Below are positions 49,644-57,659 of a stretch of 64,000 nt of DNA, piece after piece. Within the stretch, counting starts at the first letter, position 1. Every line of letters starts with the position of its first letter. This stretch comes from Pustulibacterium marinum. GTDB taxonomy: Bacteria > Bacteroidota > Bacteroidia > Flavobacteriales > Flavobacteriaceae. The position numbers were made by a program, and so were the translations under genes. Location: positions 88,412 through 152,411 of the forward strand of contig NZ_FPBK01000012.1 of NCBI RefSeq assembly GCF_900116665.1. Reading direction: 5' to 3'. The notes below the pieces were generated by a model. The model saw only the letters and a list, made by a program, of their open reading frames with translations, was not told the origin of the DNA and searched no databases.

Positions 49644-50198
49644 TTGAAAAATCAACTTCAATTTTATAAAGACATTCATATAAGTGAATTGAAAAGAAAA
49701 AGCGAAATTGATAATTCTATTAATTTTCCTACTACGCTCCTGACCTTATTATTGGGTGGTGGATTTTATCTTTTTAGAAAAGAAAATATTGACTTTACAA
49801 ATGGAAATATTTTATCTTACCTTATTATTTTAGGAGGTATATTTTTTTTATTATCAATCATTTCTGCAATAATATTTCTATCAAGAATGTATTTAAACAG
49901 ATTTAGAAAATACAAATATTTACCTTGTTCATTAGACTTAATGAATCGTGAAAATGAATTATATCATCACTTCTTTAATTTTTATAAAGAAACGAAAGTG
50001 AAAAATCCAAAGGAAAGTGCAATTAAAGACGCAGATGATGAATTTCAAAAAAATTTATTGAATTACTATATTGAATTTGGAACTCATAATCAATTAGTGA
50101 ATGATGGTAGAATAAAAGATTTTTATTGGTCTAGAAAAATATTAATTTTAGCTATTATTTTTTTAGCTATAACAGCATTATTAACTCTATTAAACTGA
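49644..50198 (+). CDS. Membrane protein of the three-gene unit (2+1 helices)
   Basis: 184 residues from a TTG start. N-terminal amphipathic helix (LQFYKDIHISELKRKSEIDN), then a pair of transmembrane helices (about 28-45, TTLLTLLLGGGFYLF; 57-82, LSYLIILGGIFFLLSIISAI), a soluble helical stretch (YLPCSLDLMNRENELYHHFF, ESAIKDADDEFQKNLLNYYI) and a C-terminal transmembrane helix (LILAIIFLAITALLTLL). The two-helix hairpin behind an N-terminal helix recalls SLATT-type membrane effectors of nucleotide-signalling conflict systems, but no sequence motif confirms this. It is encoded between a basic peptide and a proline-rich peptide. Confidence 0.6.
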   Translation: MKNQLQFYKDIHISELKRKSEIDNSINFPTTLLTLLLGGGFYLFRKENIDFTNGNILSYLIILGGIFFLLSIISAIIFLSRMYLNRFRKYKYLPCSLDLMNRENELYHHFFNFYKETKVKNPKESAIKDADDEFQKNLLNYYIEFGTHNQLVNDGRIKDFYWSRKILILAIIFLAITALLTLLN

Positions 50199-50202
50199 AA
50201 TT

Positions 50203-50316
50203 ATGTCAAATCAAAAACCTCCACCGCCTCCGCCTCCGCCACCAGGGAGACAATTAGGACAACCTCCAGCTTCTCCTAGGCCACCTAGACCATTACCTCC
50301 AAAACCGAAACGATAA
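50203..50316 (+). CDS. Proline-rich 37-residue peptide, third gene of the unit
   Basis: ATG at 50203, TAA at 50314-50316. The product is MSNQKPPPPPPPPPGRQLGQ followed by PPASPRPPRPLPPKPKR: over half proline with a basic end. It begins 4 bp after the membrane-protein stop, and no other frame fits the gap. The polyproline run is expected to stall ribosomes unless EF-P acts. A ligand for SH3-like domains or a membrane-surface tail are possible roles; both are speculation. Confidence 0.55.
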   Translation: MSNQKPPPPPPPPPGRQLGQPPASPRPPRPLPPKPKR

Positions 50317-50333
50317 AAACGTTTTACAACACC

Positions 50334-50442
50334 GTATAACAACAATTGCGGTTTTGTGTCCTGCGGACACAACCGCGCAAGCATAAAAGTCGGGGATTTT
50401 AGCTATCTTAGTTTCAAATCAATCCGCAACTGATTGTTATAC
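50334..50442. repeat. Type III boundary inverted repeat, copy b
   Basis: GTATAACAACAATTGCGG (50334-50351) faces CCGCAACTGATTGTTATAC (50424-50442), with one bulged base and one A-C pair. The flanks are CAACACC on the left and AAGACCGTTGGGC on the right. The loop has its own perfect hairpin (TTGTGTCC-tgc-GGACACAA) and a TATCTTAG motif. Confidence 0.9.
50404..50411 (+). promoter_or_regulatory. -7-like promoter motif in a type III loop
   Basis: TATCTTAG, one base off TAnnTTTG, 56 bp before the DUF4265 start, inside the loop of copy b. Confidence 0.4.
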
Positions 50443-50466
50443 AAGACCGTTGGGCCTAATTGCGGA

Positions 50467-50937
50467 ATGACAAAAACTATAGAAAAGTACGAAAAGATAT
50501 TATTCAAATATCACAGCAATGTTCTGGATGAACTGACTGTAGAAACTATGTGGGCGGAAATAATTGACAAGGACAAAGGAATTTATAAACTAGATAATAT
50601 TCCATTCTACGGACCACAAATTGCAACCGATGACCAATTTTACGCGGAATTTGACGAATCAGAAAAAATGCTCACTTACAAAAAGACAATTAAACATTCT
50701 GGAAATTCTATAATTTTAGTAATCATCACCAAAAAAGGGTTTGACAAGGAAATTATTAGAAATAGATTTAAAGAATTGAATTGCAAAAGCGAAGGGCTAA
50801 ATGAATCATACTTTTCAATGGAGATTCTGAAAGATGTAAATTATTCTAAAATCCAAAAAATATTAACGGAATATGAGAACGACGGAATTTTGGAATATGC
50901 AGAACCTTGTCTTTCGGAAAAGCATAAAGCGGATTAA
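50467..50937 (+). CDS. DUF4265 domain protein
   Basis: 156 residues from the ATG at 50467; the frame is open further upstream, but only through the boundary element. The DUF4265 pattern is clear: LDELTVETMWAEIIDKDKGI, YKLDNIPFYGPQIATDDQFY, AEFDESEKMLTYKKTIKHSG and a C-terminal ferredoxin-like half (NSIILVIITKKGFDKEIIRN, KIQKILTEYENDGILEYAEP). Members are small cytoplasmic proteins often found near polymorphic toxins, but the role is unknown. It is a single-gene module. Confidence 0.8.
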   Translation: MTKTIEKYEKILFKYHSNVLDELTVETMWAEIIDKDKGIYKLDNIPFYGPQIATDDQFYAEFDESEKMLTYKKTIKHSGNSIILVIITKKGFDKEIIRNRFKELNCKSEGLNESYFSMEILKDVNYSKIQKILTEYENDGILEYAEPCLSEKHKAD

Positions 50938-50944
50938 AATAACA

Positions 50945-51105
50945 ACTTGGCACAACACCGGTAACCGTTGCACAACTCCTTGGTAAAAGTTGGGGGTTAA
51001 TTTATACAAGTTGCTTTTGAGCCGCTTTGTTTTATGAATTGGGCGAGAGGAGTATAAAAAGTTGTATCTTGTTCATGATATAAATGAGTTATCTGCAGGC
51101 ATAAA
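50945..51105 (+). repeat. Type I boundary repeat, copy R1
   Basis: GTAACCGTTGCACAACTCCT, TGGTAAAAGTTGGGGG, TACAAGTTGCTTTTGAGCCG, GGGCGAGAGGAGTATAAAAA, GTTGTATCTTGTTCATGATA, TAAATGAGTTA. It sits between DUF4265 and the cupin gene. Confidence 0.9.
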
Positions 51106-51116
51106 ATAAGAATGGA

Positions 51117-51461
51117 ATGAATATCAAGTCATTTAATGAAAATATAGAGTATAGTGATAATCGGGTTGATACTAAAATCATTTTGGAAACTTCATTTTCA
51201 AAGGAAATTAGAGTTCTTTTGAAAAATGGACAAACAATGAAAGAGCATAAAGCTCCGTATCCTATTATAGTTCATATTCTAGAAGGTGAAATAGACTTTG
51301 GAATAGGAGATGAAATAAAATTGCTTCAAACGGGAGATATTATCACGCTGGAAAGTAATGTTTATCACGATTTGACAGCTAAAAAAAACAGCATTGTTCG
51401 TTTAACATTATCCAAATTAGATGATGTCTCTAGAGTAAAGAAAGTCGCTGATAATTCTTAA
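51117..51461 (+). CDS. Single-domain cupin protein
   Basis: 114 residues. Cupin motif 1 region: MKEHKAPYPIIVHILEGEID, in which the usual G(X)5HxH is reduced to one His (EHKAP). Motif 2: GDIITLESNVYHDLTAKKNS with a conserved His. Two histidines could bind metal, fewer than in typical dioxygenases. It lies 4 bp upstream of a truncated haemoglobin gene and forms a two-gene module with it. Small cupins next to globins are seen in nitrosative or oxidative stress contexts, so a role in NO or redox stress is plausible by context only. Confidence 0.8.
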   Translation: MNIKSFNENIEYSDNRVDTKIILETSFSKEIRVLLKNGQTMKEHKAPYPIIVHILEGEIDFGIGDEIKLLQTGDIITLESNVYHDLTAKKNSIVRLTLSKLDDVSRVKKVADNS

Positions 51462-51465
51462 TGTA

Positions 51466-51894
51466 ATGGATACAATAAATAATCGTGAAGACATTAGTAA
51501 ATTAGTACATACGTTCTACTCAAAAATTCGGAAGAACGAATCATTAGGTCCAATTTTCAATAGCCATATTCCGGAAGAAGAATGGCCAGTACACCTTGAA
51601 AAACTGACTGATTTTTGGGAAACCAATTTATTTGGTATAGCAAAGTTTAAAGGGAGCCCGTCAATGAAACACATAAACGTTGACAAAAATTTGAACCATT
51701 CTATAAGTCAAACCCACTTTGGAACTTGGCTTCAACTTTGGTTTGAAACTATCGACCAACTCTTTGAAGGAGAATTAGCCTTAAAAGCAAAACAATCAGC
51801 TCGTAAAATGTCCACAGGACAATTTTTAACTATATGGAATAATAGACCTGAAAATAAAAAGCCAGCAGATAACAAAGATGTATATAAAAAATAG
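51466..51894 (+). CDS. Group III truncated haemoglobin
   Basis: 142 residues. The globin-like helices are TFYSKIRKNESLGPIFNSHI, EEEWPVHLEKLTDFWETNLF (helix E region), FKGSPSMKHINVDKNLNHSI, SQTHFGTWLQLWFETIDQLF and KQSARKMSTGQFLTIWNN. The proximal histidine is probably the His of QTHFGTWL, and the W in the LQLWFETI helix is typical of group III. Such proteins bind O2, NO or peroxide. The stop codon TAG lies inside the left arm of the type III boundary element that follows (codons GTA TAT AAA AAA TAG). Confidence 0.85.
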   Translation: MDTINNREDISKLVHTFYSKIRKNESLGPIFNSHIPEEEWPVHLEKLTDFWETNLFGIAKFKGSPSMKHINVDKNLNHSISQTHFGTWLQLWFETIDQLFEGELALKAKQSARKMSTGQFLTIWNNRPENKKPADNKDVYKK

Positions 51895-51988
51895 GCGAAA
51901 TAGCAATAAAATCAAGGCTTTTGGCTCGTATCAAACTTTGTGCTTAACCGAAAGATTCAGGCTTCGAAATCGCCTACTTTTCATATAC
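51880..51988. repeat. Type III boundary inverted repeat, copy c
   Basis: GTATATAAAAAATAGGCG (51880-51897) faces CGCCTACTTTTCATATAC (51971-51988). As in copy a, the only unpaired positions are 7 and 12, both A-C. Compared with copy a the inner three bases changed on both arms (CAG/CTG to GCG/CGC). It is followed by TAACTGTTGT. Confidence 0.92.
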
Positions 51989-52030
51989 TAACTGTTGTAA
52001 GCAAGCTAAAAAAAGAGCCACCACATGATC

Positions 52031-52087
52031 AAGCACATTTGGTTTTTCTCAACGCTCAAAGCCAGCGCTGAAAAACCAAAAGAGCTT
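52031..52087. repeat. Type II boundary hairpin, copy 3 (before the R-M genes)
   Basis: AAG-CACATTTG-GTTTTTC ... GAAAAAC-CAAAAGAG-CTT. Boxes as in the other copies; inner arms as in copy 1, outer arms different from all others but complementary. Confidence 0.8.
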
Positions 52088-52237
52088 TCACTTCCCCACC
52101 ACCACCACCACACGAAAACATTTTGATTTTTTACACAGTTTTTTGAGATATAAATGTAAATTAGTGGACTGACAAAACATTTGAAATAAGCGAAGCAATT
52201 CAATGAGACCATTTAAATATAAACAAGACCGAATTAA

Positions 52238-52438
52238 ATGAACCGAATTAAGGAAGTGTTGGAACATAAAGGAATAAAGCAGACTTGGTTGGCTGAAAAA
52301 CTTGGGAAAAGCTACAATATGGTAAATGCTTATGCCCAAAACAGACAACAACCACGACTGGAAACACTAATGGAAATTGCAAATATTTTAGATGTTGACG
52401 TAAAAGAATTAATAATCTCAAACAAAGACCAACTATAA
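52238..52438 (+). CDS. XRE-family regulator of the restriction-modification module
   Basis: 66 residues that make up a complete helix-turn-helix domain: MNRIKEVLEHKGIKQTWLAE, KLGKSYNMVNAYAQNRQQPR, LETLMEIANILDVDVKELII. It is a Cro/C-protein type DNA-binding protein. Its stop is 1 bp from the ATG of the methyltransferase gene, so translation is coupled. Such C proteins control the timing of methyltransferase and nuclease expression when a system enters a new host. Its binding site was not identified. Confidence 0.88.
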   Translation: MNRIKEVLEHKGIKQTWLAEKLGKSYNMVNAYAQNRQQPRLETLMEIANILDVDVKELIISNKDQL

Positions 52439-52439
52439 T

Positions 52440-54134
52440 ATGCCAACACTCAATTGGATAGGAAAAGATAAAGTTATAAGCCACCACCAAGATGTACCTT
52501 ACAGAGTTTTGGAACACAAATACGGTTTTACTGCTGAAAATGGAGAACAGAATCAACCAACTGAAAGCGGAAACAAAATAATTCACGGAGACAATTTAGA
52601 AGCATTAAAAAGCCTACTACCAGAATACGAAGGAAAGGTAAAGTGCATCTATATTGACCCACCATATAACACAGGAAATGAAAGTTGGGTTTATAACGAC
52701 AATGTAAACCACCCAAAAATAAAAAAATGGTTAGGAGAAGTTGTTGGAAAAGATGGAGATGATTTAACACGACACGACAAATGGTTGTGTATGATGTATC
52801 CGCGTTTAAAATTACTTCAAAAGTTATTATCAAATGATGGAGTCATATTTATCAGCATAGGAGAAGATGAGATAAGTAATCTGAAAACATTATGTGATGA
52901 AATATTTGGTGGTCTAAATAAGTGTGGAATTGTTTCGAGAGTAATGAAATCTGGTGGAAATAAAGGAAACTATTTTTCACCCAATATAGATTACGTTTTA
53001 GCCTATGCAAGAAATAAAAATATGATTTCTGACTTTAAAGCTGAACTGGATGAAAAGCTGGTGAAAAAATTATATAATCAGGTAGAAACAGAAGGAGAAC
53101 GAAAAGGAGAAAATTATCGAGCTTTTGGCCTTTATCAATCAACACTTGACCCATTGAGAGGCTGTGTCAATCAGAGGTATTACATAGAATGTCCAGATGG
53201 CTCATTTGTAATACCAAGTGGTAATATTTTTCCAAAAGAAATTGCAGATGGAGCATCAATTCCGCCAGAAACTAAAAATGACAAAGTTTGGAGATGGACT
53301 GCTGAAAGATATCTAAAGGAGAAAGAAGAAGGAAATATTGTTTTCAAAAAAACAAAAAACGAAGTTTTAGTTGACTCAAATGGTAAGCCCGCAAAGTGGA
53401 ATATTTATACTAAAATATGGCTTAAAAAAAGACAAGAAGAAGGTCAAACACCAACAAATTTGATTTCAGAATATGAGAACAGACACGGCTCTAAAGAATT
53501 ATTAAAGCTTGGGATTAAGTTCGATTTTGCAAAACCATCTAAACTTGTTGAATATCTAATAAATATAGCTATAAAAGATAAAGAGGCTATAATACTTGAT
53601 TCATTTGCTGGTTCAGGAACTACTGGAAACGCAGTTTTAAATTTAAATCAAAAAGATAAAGGCAATAGAAAATTCATTTTAATTGAAATGGAGGAATATG
53701 CAAACACAATAACAGCAGAGAGAGTAAAAAGAGCTTCAAAAGGTTATGGTAAAGGCGACAAAAAAATTGATGGAACTGGTGGCGATTTTGATTTTTACGA
53801 ATTAGGCTTACCACTTTTTGATAACAACCAAAACTTAAACGAGCAAGTTGGCATAAATAAAATACGAGAATACATTTGGTTTTCAGAAACTAGAACACCA
53901 TTTATAGAACCAAAAGATTCAGATTACTTTTTAGGTAAAAAAGAAGATTCAGTTTACTACTTTATTTACGAAAAAGACCAATTAACCACGTTAGATTTTG
54001 ATGCTTTACAACTCATAAAAACCAAAGGAGAACAATATGTTATTTATGCAGATAATTGTTTGTTACCAAAAGAATTTATGGCAAAAAACAATATCATTTT
54101 CAAAAAAATACCAAGAGACATTACAAGATTTTAG
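52440..54134 (+). CDS. mod: Type III restriction-modification methyltransferase Mod
   Basis: 564 residues. The catalytic motif DPPY is at 73-76 (KCIYIDPPYNTGNESWVYND) and the SAM-binding motif at about 387-396 (ILDSFAGSGTTGNAVLNLNQ), so motif IV precedes motif I as in beta-class N6-adenine methyltransferases. The long target-recognition region lies between (about 160-370). HDKWLCMMYPRLKLLQKLLS and GVIFISIGEDEISNLKTLCD are typical of Mod. It methylates one adenine per asymmetric site and provides site recognition for the Res subunit. The gene overlaps no neighbour and is followed after 3 bp by res. Confidence 0.93.
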   Translation: MPTLNWIGKDKVISHHQDVPYRVLEHKYGFTAENGEQNQPTESGNKIIHGDNLEALKSLLPEYEGKVKCIYIDPPYNTGNESWVYNDNVNHPKIKKWLGEVVGKDGDDLTRHDKWLCMMYPRLKLLQKLLSNDGVIFISIGEDEISNLKTLCDEIFGGLNKCGIVSRVMKSGGNKGNYFSPNIDYVLAYARNKNMISDFKAELDEKLVKKLYNQVETEGERKGENYRAFGLYQSTLDPLRGCVNQRYYIECPDGSFVIPSGNIFPKEIADGASIPPETKNDKVWRWTAERYLKEKEEGNIVFKKTKNEVLVDSNGKPAKWNIYTKIWLKKRQEEGQTPTNLISEYENRHGSKELLKLGIKFDFAKPSKLVEYLINIAIKDKEAIILDSFAGSGTTGNAVLNLNQKDKGNRKFILIEMEEYANTITAERVKRASKGYGKGDKKIDGTGGDFDFYELGLPLFDNNQNLNEQVGINKIREYIWFSETRTPFIEPKDSDYFLGKKEDSVYYFIYEKDQLTTLDFDALQLIKTKGEQYVIYADNCLLPKEFMAKNNIIFKKIPRDITRF

Positions 54135-54137
54135 ATT

Positions 54138-56777
54138 ATGGAATTAAAAGGCTATCAACAAAAAGTAATAGAAAATCTTGAAGAGTATCTAGAATATGTT
54201 CAAGAACATAAAAACGTAGCAACTGCATTCAACCAATATTGGGAAGATAAAATTGGACCTTACAATCCTATTGACAATACAGGAATGCAACCATATAAAA
54301 ATAACGTTCCAAATTCTGCTCACGTTTGCGTAAAAGTACCAACTGCTGGTGGTAAAACATTTATTGCTGTAAATGCTTTGCACTCTATTTTTTCAGCTTA
54401 CGATACAAGCAAAACAAAAGCAGTTATTTGGTTAGTACCTTGGAGTAACTTATTACAACAAACCGTAAACGCTTTATCAAATCCAGAACATCCTTATCGT
54501 CAAAAACTAAATGCTCTTTTTAACCATAAAGTTGAGATTTATCAAAAAGAAGATTTGTTACAAGGTACAAATTTCAATCCTACCATTGTAAAAGAACAAT
54601 TGAGCATTTTTGTTTTGAGCTTTGCGAGTTTAAGAGCAAGAAAAAAAGAAGATAGAAAAGTCTATCAAGAAAATGGCGAATTGGCTTCTTTTGTTCCACA
54701 ATACGCAAATAGAAAACACTTATTAGCAGATGTTGACGACACAGCTTTAATAAATGTGATTAGAAGTTTACATCCTGTTTTGGTGGTTGACGAAAGTCAC
54801 AATGCAGAAAGTGATTTGAGTGTTGATATGCTCAAAAACTTAAATCCGTCTTTTATTTTAGATTTAACAGCAACACCAAAAGACAATAGCAATATTGTGA
54901 GTTTGGTTCCTGCAATAGAATTGAAAAAGGAACATATGGTTAAACTTCCTGTTATTGTTTACAACAATCACGATAAAACAGAAGTGATAAACAATGCGTT
55001 GCACTTACAACGCAAATTGGAAATTTTAGCCAAAAAACAAGAAGCAGAAGGCGGAAAATACATTAGACCCATTGTATTGTTTCAGGCACAACCAAAAACT
55101 AAAAATGATAATACAACTTTTGAGAAATTAAAAGAACAATTATTGAGTTTAGGTATTCCTGAAAATCAAATCAAAATTAAAACAGCAAATATTGACGAAC
55201 TTAAAAGCATTCCAGATTTACAAAGTAAAGACTGTGAAGTTCGATATATCATTACAATAAACGCTTTAAAAGAAGGTTGGGATTGTCCTTTTGCATACAT
55301 TTTGGCTTCATTGGCTGACAAATCAAGTGCTGTAGATGTAGAGCAAATTTTGGGTAGAGTTTTACGTCAACCGTATGTTCAGAAACACAAAGCGTTTCAA
55401 TTAAACCTTTCTTATGTTCTAACAGCTTCTGCAAAATTCAACGAAACTTTACAAAGTATTGTTGAAGGCTTAAAAGCATCAGGTTTTAGTGGCAACGAAC
55501 ACAGAGTTGCAGATAAAATGACAGAAGAAGAGAAACAAACAGAAGTTGTAAATCCTGTTGAGTCTTTCTTATTTCCAGAGCAACAAACAGAGGAAAAAGA
55601 AGAAACCATTGACAAAGGACGAATTTCTTTTAACCCAAATGCAACTGAAGAAGAAATTGAAAATACTTCAGTCATTGAAGAAATAGAATCAATGGCAGAA
55701 GAACAAAACAAAGAGTTAGAACAGCAAATACAGGAACAAGAAAAGCAACCAGTTGACGAAAATATATTTCAAGAAATGGGAGATAAAGTAAAACGCTATC
55801 GAGTTAAAGAAGCGAATAAAGAATTTATTGAACAGATAAATTTTCCTCAATTCTTTTTAAAAGTTGTAGCAAGTGACATTTTTGGAACAGACGAAGAACT
55901 GCTAAACAGAGAATCGTTATTGAAAGATTTTAAATTATCTGATGAAGATATAAAAATTGATTTTGACAAAATTTCATCTGCTTTGTACAAAGTAGATTTA
56001 ACCGAAACTGTAAAAGATAATTATACACCAGATTGGGTAAAAATTGAAGAAAGTCAAGTAAAAGACCCAATTGCAGAATACATTTTAGCCAAACCAAAAG
56101 ATGCACAAATAAGTGATATTACTCACCAAATTATGCAGATTATTGGCAATATGTATCCAATTCCAGACCAAGAAATTAAAGTCTACGTTGGTAGAATTTT
56201 AAAAGGAATGAACGCAGAACAAATGCGTGATATTTTAGTTAGAAAATGGAGTTATACAGACAAAATAAAAGCTAAAATCAGACAACTTGCGGACAGTTAT
56301 GCAGAAAAAAGGTTTATGGATTTAGTAAAATCTAAACGCATAATCACAAAGCAAAACTGGAAATTAGGAAAGGAAATTGTTCCTGGGAATGTTGGTTCAT
56401 CAATTGGAAATTCTTTGTACGAAAAAGAAGGCTCAATGAACAACTTTGAGGAAAAAGTAATTATGGAAATTGGAACTTCCTCAAACATTGAGTTTTGGCA
56501 TAGAAATTTAGAAAGAGGAAAAGGATTTTACATTAACGGATTTAAGGCAAATCATTATCCTGACTTTATTTTGAGAACTAAATCAGGAAAAACCATTTTG
56601 ATTGAAACCAAAGGAGACCATTTGGATGGTTCAGACAGTGAAGGAAAATGCAGACTTGGAAACGAATGGGAAAAACAAGCTGGTAATGACTTCGCTTACT
56701 TTATGATTTTTGACAAAAAAGAAGTTGATGGAGCGTTTACATTGGACAAGGCAAAGGAATTGATAAGCGGAATGTAA
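54138..56777 (+). CDS. res: Type III restriction enzyme Res subunit
   Basis: 879 residues. Superfamily 2 helicase motifs: Walker A at 67-74 (VPTAGGKTFIAVNALHSIFS), DESH box at 218-221 (LVVDESHNAESDLSVDMLKN), LDLTATPKDNSN and a late motif VEQILGRVLRQPY. The C-terminal nuclease has a PD-ExK signature with Pro808-Asp809 and Glu823-x-Lys825 (YPDFILRTKSGKTILIETKG). With Mod it forms the ATP-dependent translocating nuclease that cuts near unmethylated head-to-head sites. All key residues are present, so the system looks intact. A type II hairpin follows 17 bp after the stop. Confidence 0.93.
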   Translation: MELKGYQQKVIENLEEYLEYVQEHKNVATAFNQYWEDKIGPYNPIDNTGMQPYKNNVPNSAHVCVKVPTAGGKTFIAVNALHSIFSAYDTSKTKAVIWLVPWSNLLQQTVNALSNPEHPYRQKLNALFNHKVEIYQKEDLLQGTNFNPTIVKEQLSIFVLSFASLRARKKEDRKVYQENGELASFVPQYANRKHLLADVDDTALINVIRSLHPVLVVDESHNAESDLSVDMLKNLNPSFILDLTATPKDNSNIVSLVPAIELKKEHMVKLPVIVYNNHDKTEVINNALHLQRKLEILAKKQEAEGGKYIRPIVLFQAQPKTKNDNTTFEKLKEQLLSLGIPENQIKIKTANIDELKSIPDLQSKDCEVRYIITINALKEGWDCPFAYILASLADKSSAVDVEQILGRVLRQPYVQKHKAFQLNLSYVLTASAKFNETLQSIVEGLKASGFSGNEHRVADKMTEEEKQTEVVNPVESFLFPEQQTEEKEETIDKGRISFNPNATEEEIENTSVIEEIESMAEEQNKELEQQIQEQEKQPVDENIFQEMGDKVKRYRVKEANKEFIEQINFPQFFLKVVASDIFGTDEELLNRESLLKDFKLSDEDIKIDFDKISSALYKVDLTETVKDNYTPDWVKIEESQVKDPIAEYILAKPKDAQISDITHQIMQIIGNMYPIPDQEIKVYVGRILKGMNAEQMRDILVRKWSYTDKIKAKIRQLADSYAEKRFMDLVKSKRIITKQNWKLGKEIVPGNVGSSIGNSLYEKEGSMNNFEEKVIMEIGTSSNIEFWHRNLERGKGFYINGFKANHYPDFILRTKSGKTILIETKGDHLDGSDSEGKCRLGNEWEKQAGNDFAYFMIFDKKEVDGAFTLDKAKELISGM

Positions 56778-56794
56778 TAGCCAACGCCTAAAGC

Positions 56795-56853
56795 CATACA
56801 CATTTGCAATTCACTTAAGCCAATACACAAGCCAAAAATTGCAAAAGAGTATG
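56795..56853. repeat. Type II boundary hairpin, copy 4 (after res)
   Basis: CATA-CACATTTG-CAATT ... AATTG-CAAAAGAG-TATG, matching copy 2 in arms and boxes while the loop differs. The mer operon and the R-M module therefore share both their left and their right boundary types. Confidence 0.8.
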
Positions 56854-56904
56854 TCTTTGCCAACGCTACAAACAGAACGGAAAATAAAGCACGAAAATAC
56901 AACA

Positions 56905-57075
56905 AAGATCTGAGTTAAAAAATAGGTCTGTTTTAGTATACTTTGAAGACATTATTTTCATTGTAAGGTCTTGCTGATTTAGCTATTGCAAAAGCTTGTT
57001 TTAGGAGTTTGTTTGCTATAACAGTGCTTGATTGAAAATAGGTATCTTTGAATCCGGTAACTTATGGTTATACCA
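56905..57075 (+). repeat. Type IV boundary repeat, copy 1
   Basis: CAACAAAGATCTGAGTTAAA, AGGTCTGTTTTAGTATA, GATTTAGCTATTGCAAAAGC, TTGTTTTAGGA ... GGTATCTTTGAATCCGGTAA. A second copy lies at 61222-61390. The CAAAGAT at the start pairs with ATCTTTG at the end. Confidence 0.8.
57043..57050 (+). promoter_or_regulatory. -7-like promoter motif at the end of a type IV repeat
   Basis: TATCTTTG, 50 bp before the ATG at 57100. It also forms the right arm of the short inverted repeat of the element. Confidence 0.45.
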
Positions 57076-57099
57076 ATCATTACCCAACATTTGAAAACA

Positions 57100-57303
57100 A
57101 TGAAAAGTTCAACATTATTAATAATATTTTGCATTATACTTTTTATCTATTCAATTTATGATAGTAAAGTAAGTCACGCTAAATTTAAAAATTCACCGGA
57201 CTCAATATCAATAACAATTTTTATTAGTAGTATTGGTGGAGTTGTTTTATCGATAATACTTTTAGGTTTACATTTTTTTGGATTAATACCTTATTCTGAT
57301 TGA
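57100..57303 (+). CDS. Small two-helix membrane protein
   Basis: 67 residues from the ATG at 57100; an upstream ATG at 57064 would add 12 residues coded by the repeat. Two transmembrane helices: STLLIIFCIILFIYSIY (about 4-20) and ITIFISSIGGVVLSIILLGL (about 38-58), joined by a polar loop (DSKVSHAKFKNSPDSIS). The stop overlaps a TTG of the next frame, so the two small membrane proteins are probably translationally coupled. No family is recognised. Confidence 0.6.
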   Translation: MKSSTLLIIFCIILFIYSIYDSKVSHAKFKNSPDSISITIFISSIGGVVLSIILLGLHFFGLIPYSD

Positions 57304-57311
57304 GCAAAGCT

Positions 57312-57659
57312 ATGAAGGAAAGACCTGTTTTGATTTCTGCAATATTTCTGACTTTAATTGTTGAACTGATTTTAATGGTTTTAGTTTATAACAAAGTTGG
57401 TACTGAAAGACTTCCATCTCAAATTGGGCGACTGATATTTCAGCTTATTTTAATCTTTTGGATTTTAAGCAGTAAATCTAATGTTGGGTTGTTTTTATTA
57501 GCTGGTTATCACATAATATCTGGGCTTTTTGGAATGTATTCTAAAGGTTCGTCAGCATTATTAGGACAAATATTAATTTGTTTTCATTTAATAATTGGAG
57601 TTTTAATATACTTTCACGATTGGATTGAAAACAAAATTGGAATAAAAAACGTTGGGTAA
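57312..57659 (+). CDS. Four-helix membrane protein
   Basis: 115 residues from the ATG at 57312; a TTG at 57300, overlapping the previous stop, could be used through coupling. Four hydrophobic helices: LISAIFLTLIVELILMVLVY, QIGRLIFQLILIFWILSS, NVGLFLLAGYHIISGLFGMY and ALLGQILICFHLIIGVLIYF. Similar four-helix proteins occur widely in flavobacterial cassette-like regions, but the function is unknown. It forms a two-gene module with the preceding small membrane protein. Confidence 0.6.
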   Translation: MKERPVLISAIFLTLIVELILMVLVYNKVGTERLPSQIGRLIFQLILIFWILSSKSNVGLFLLAGYHIISGLFGMYSKGSSALLGQILICFHLIIGVLIYFHDWIENKIGIKNVG

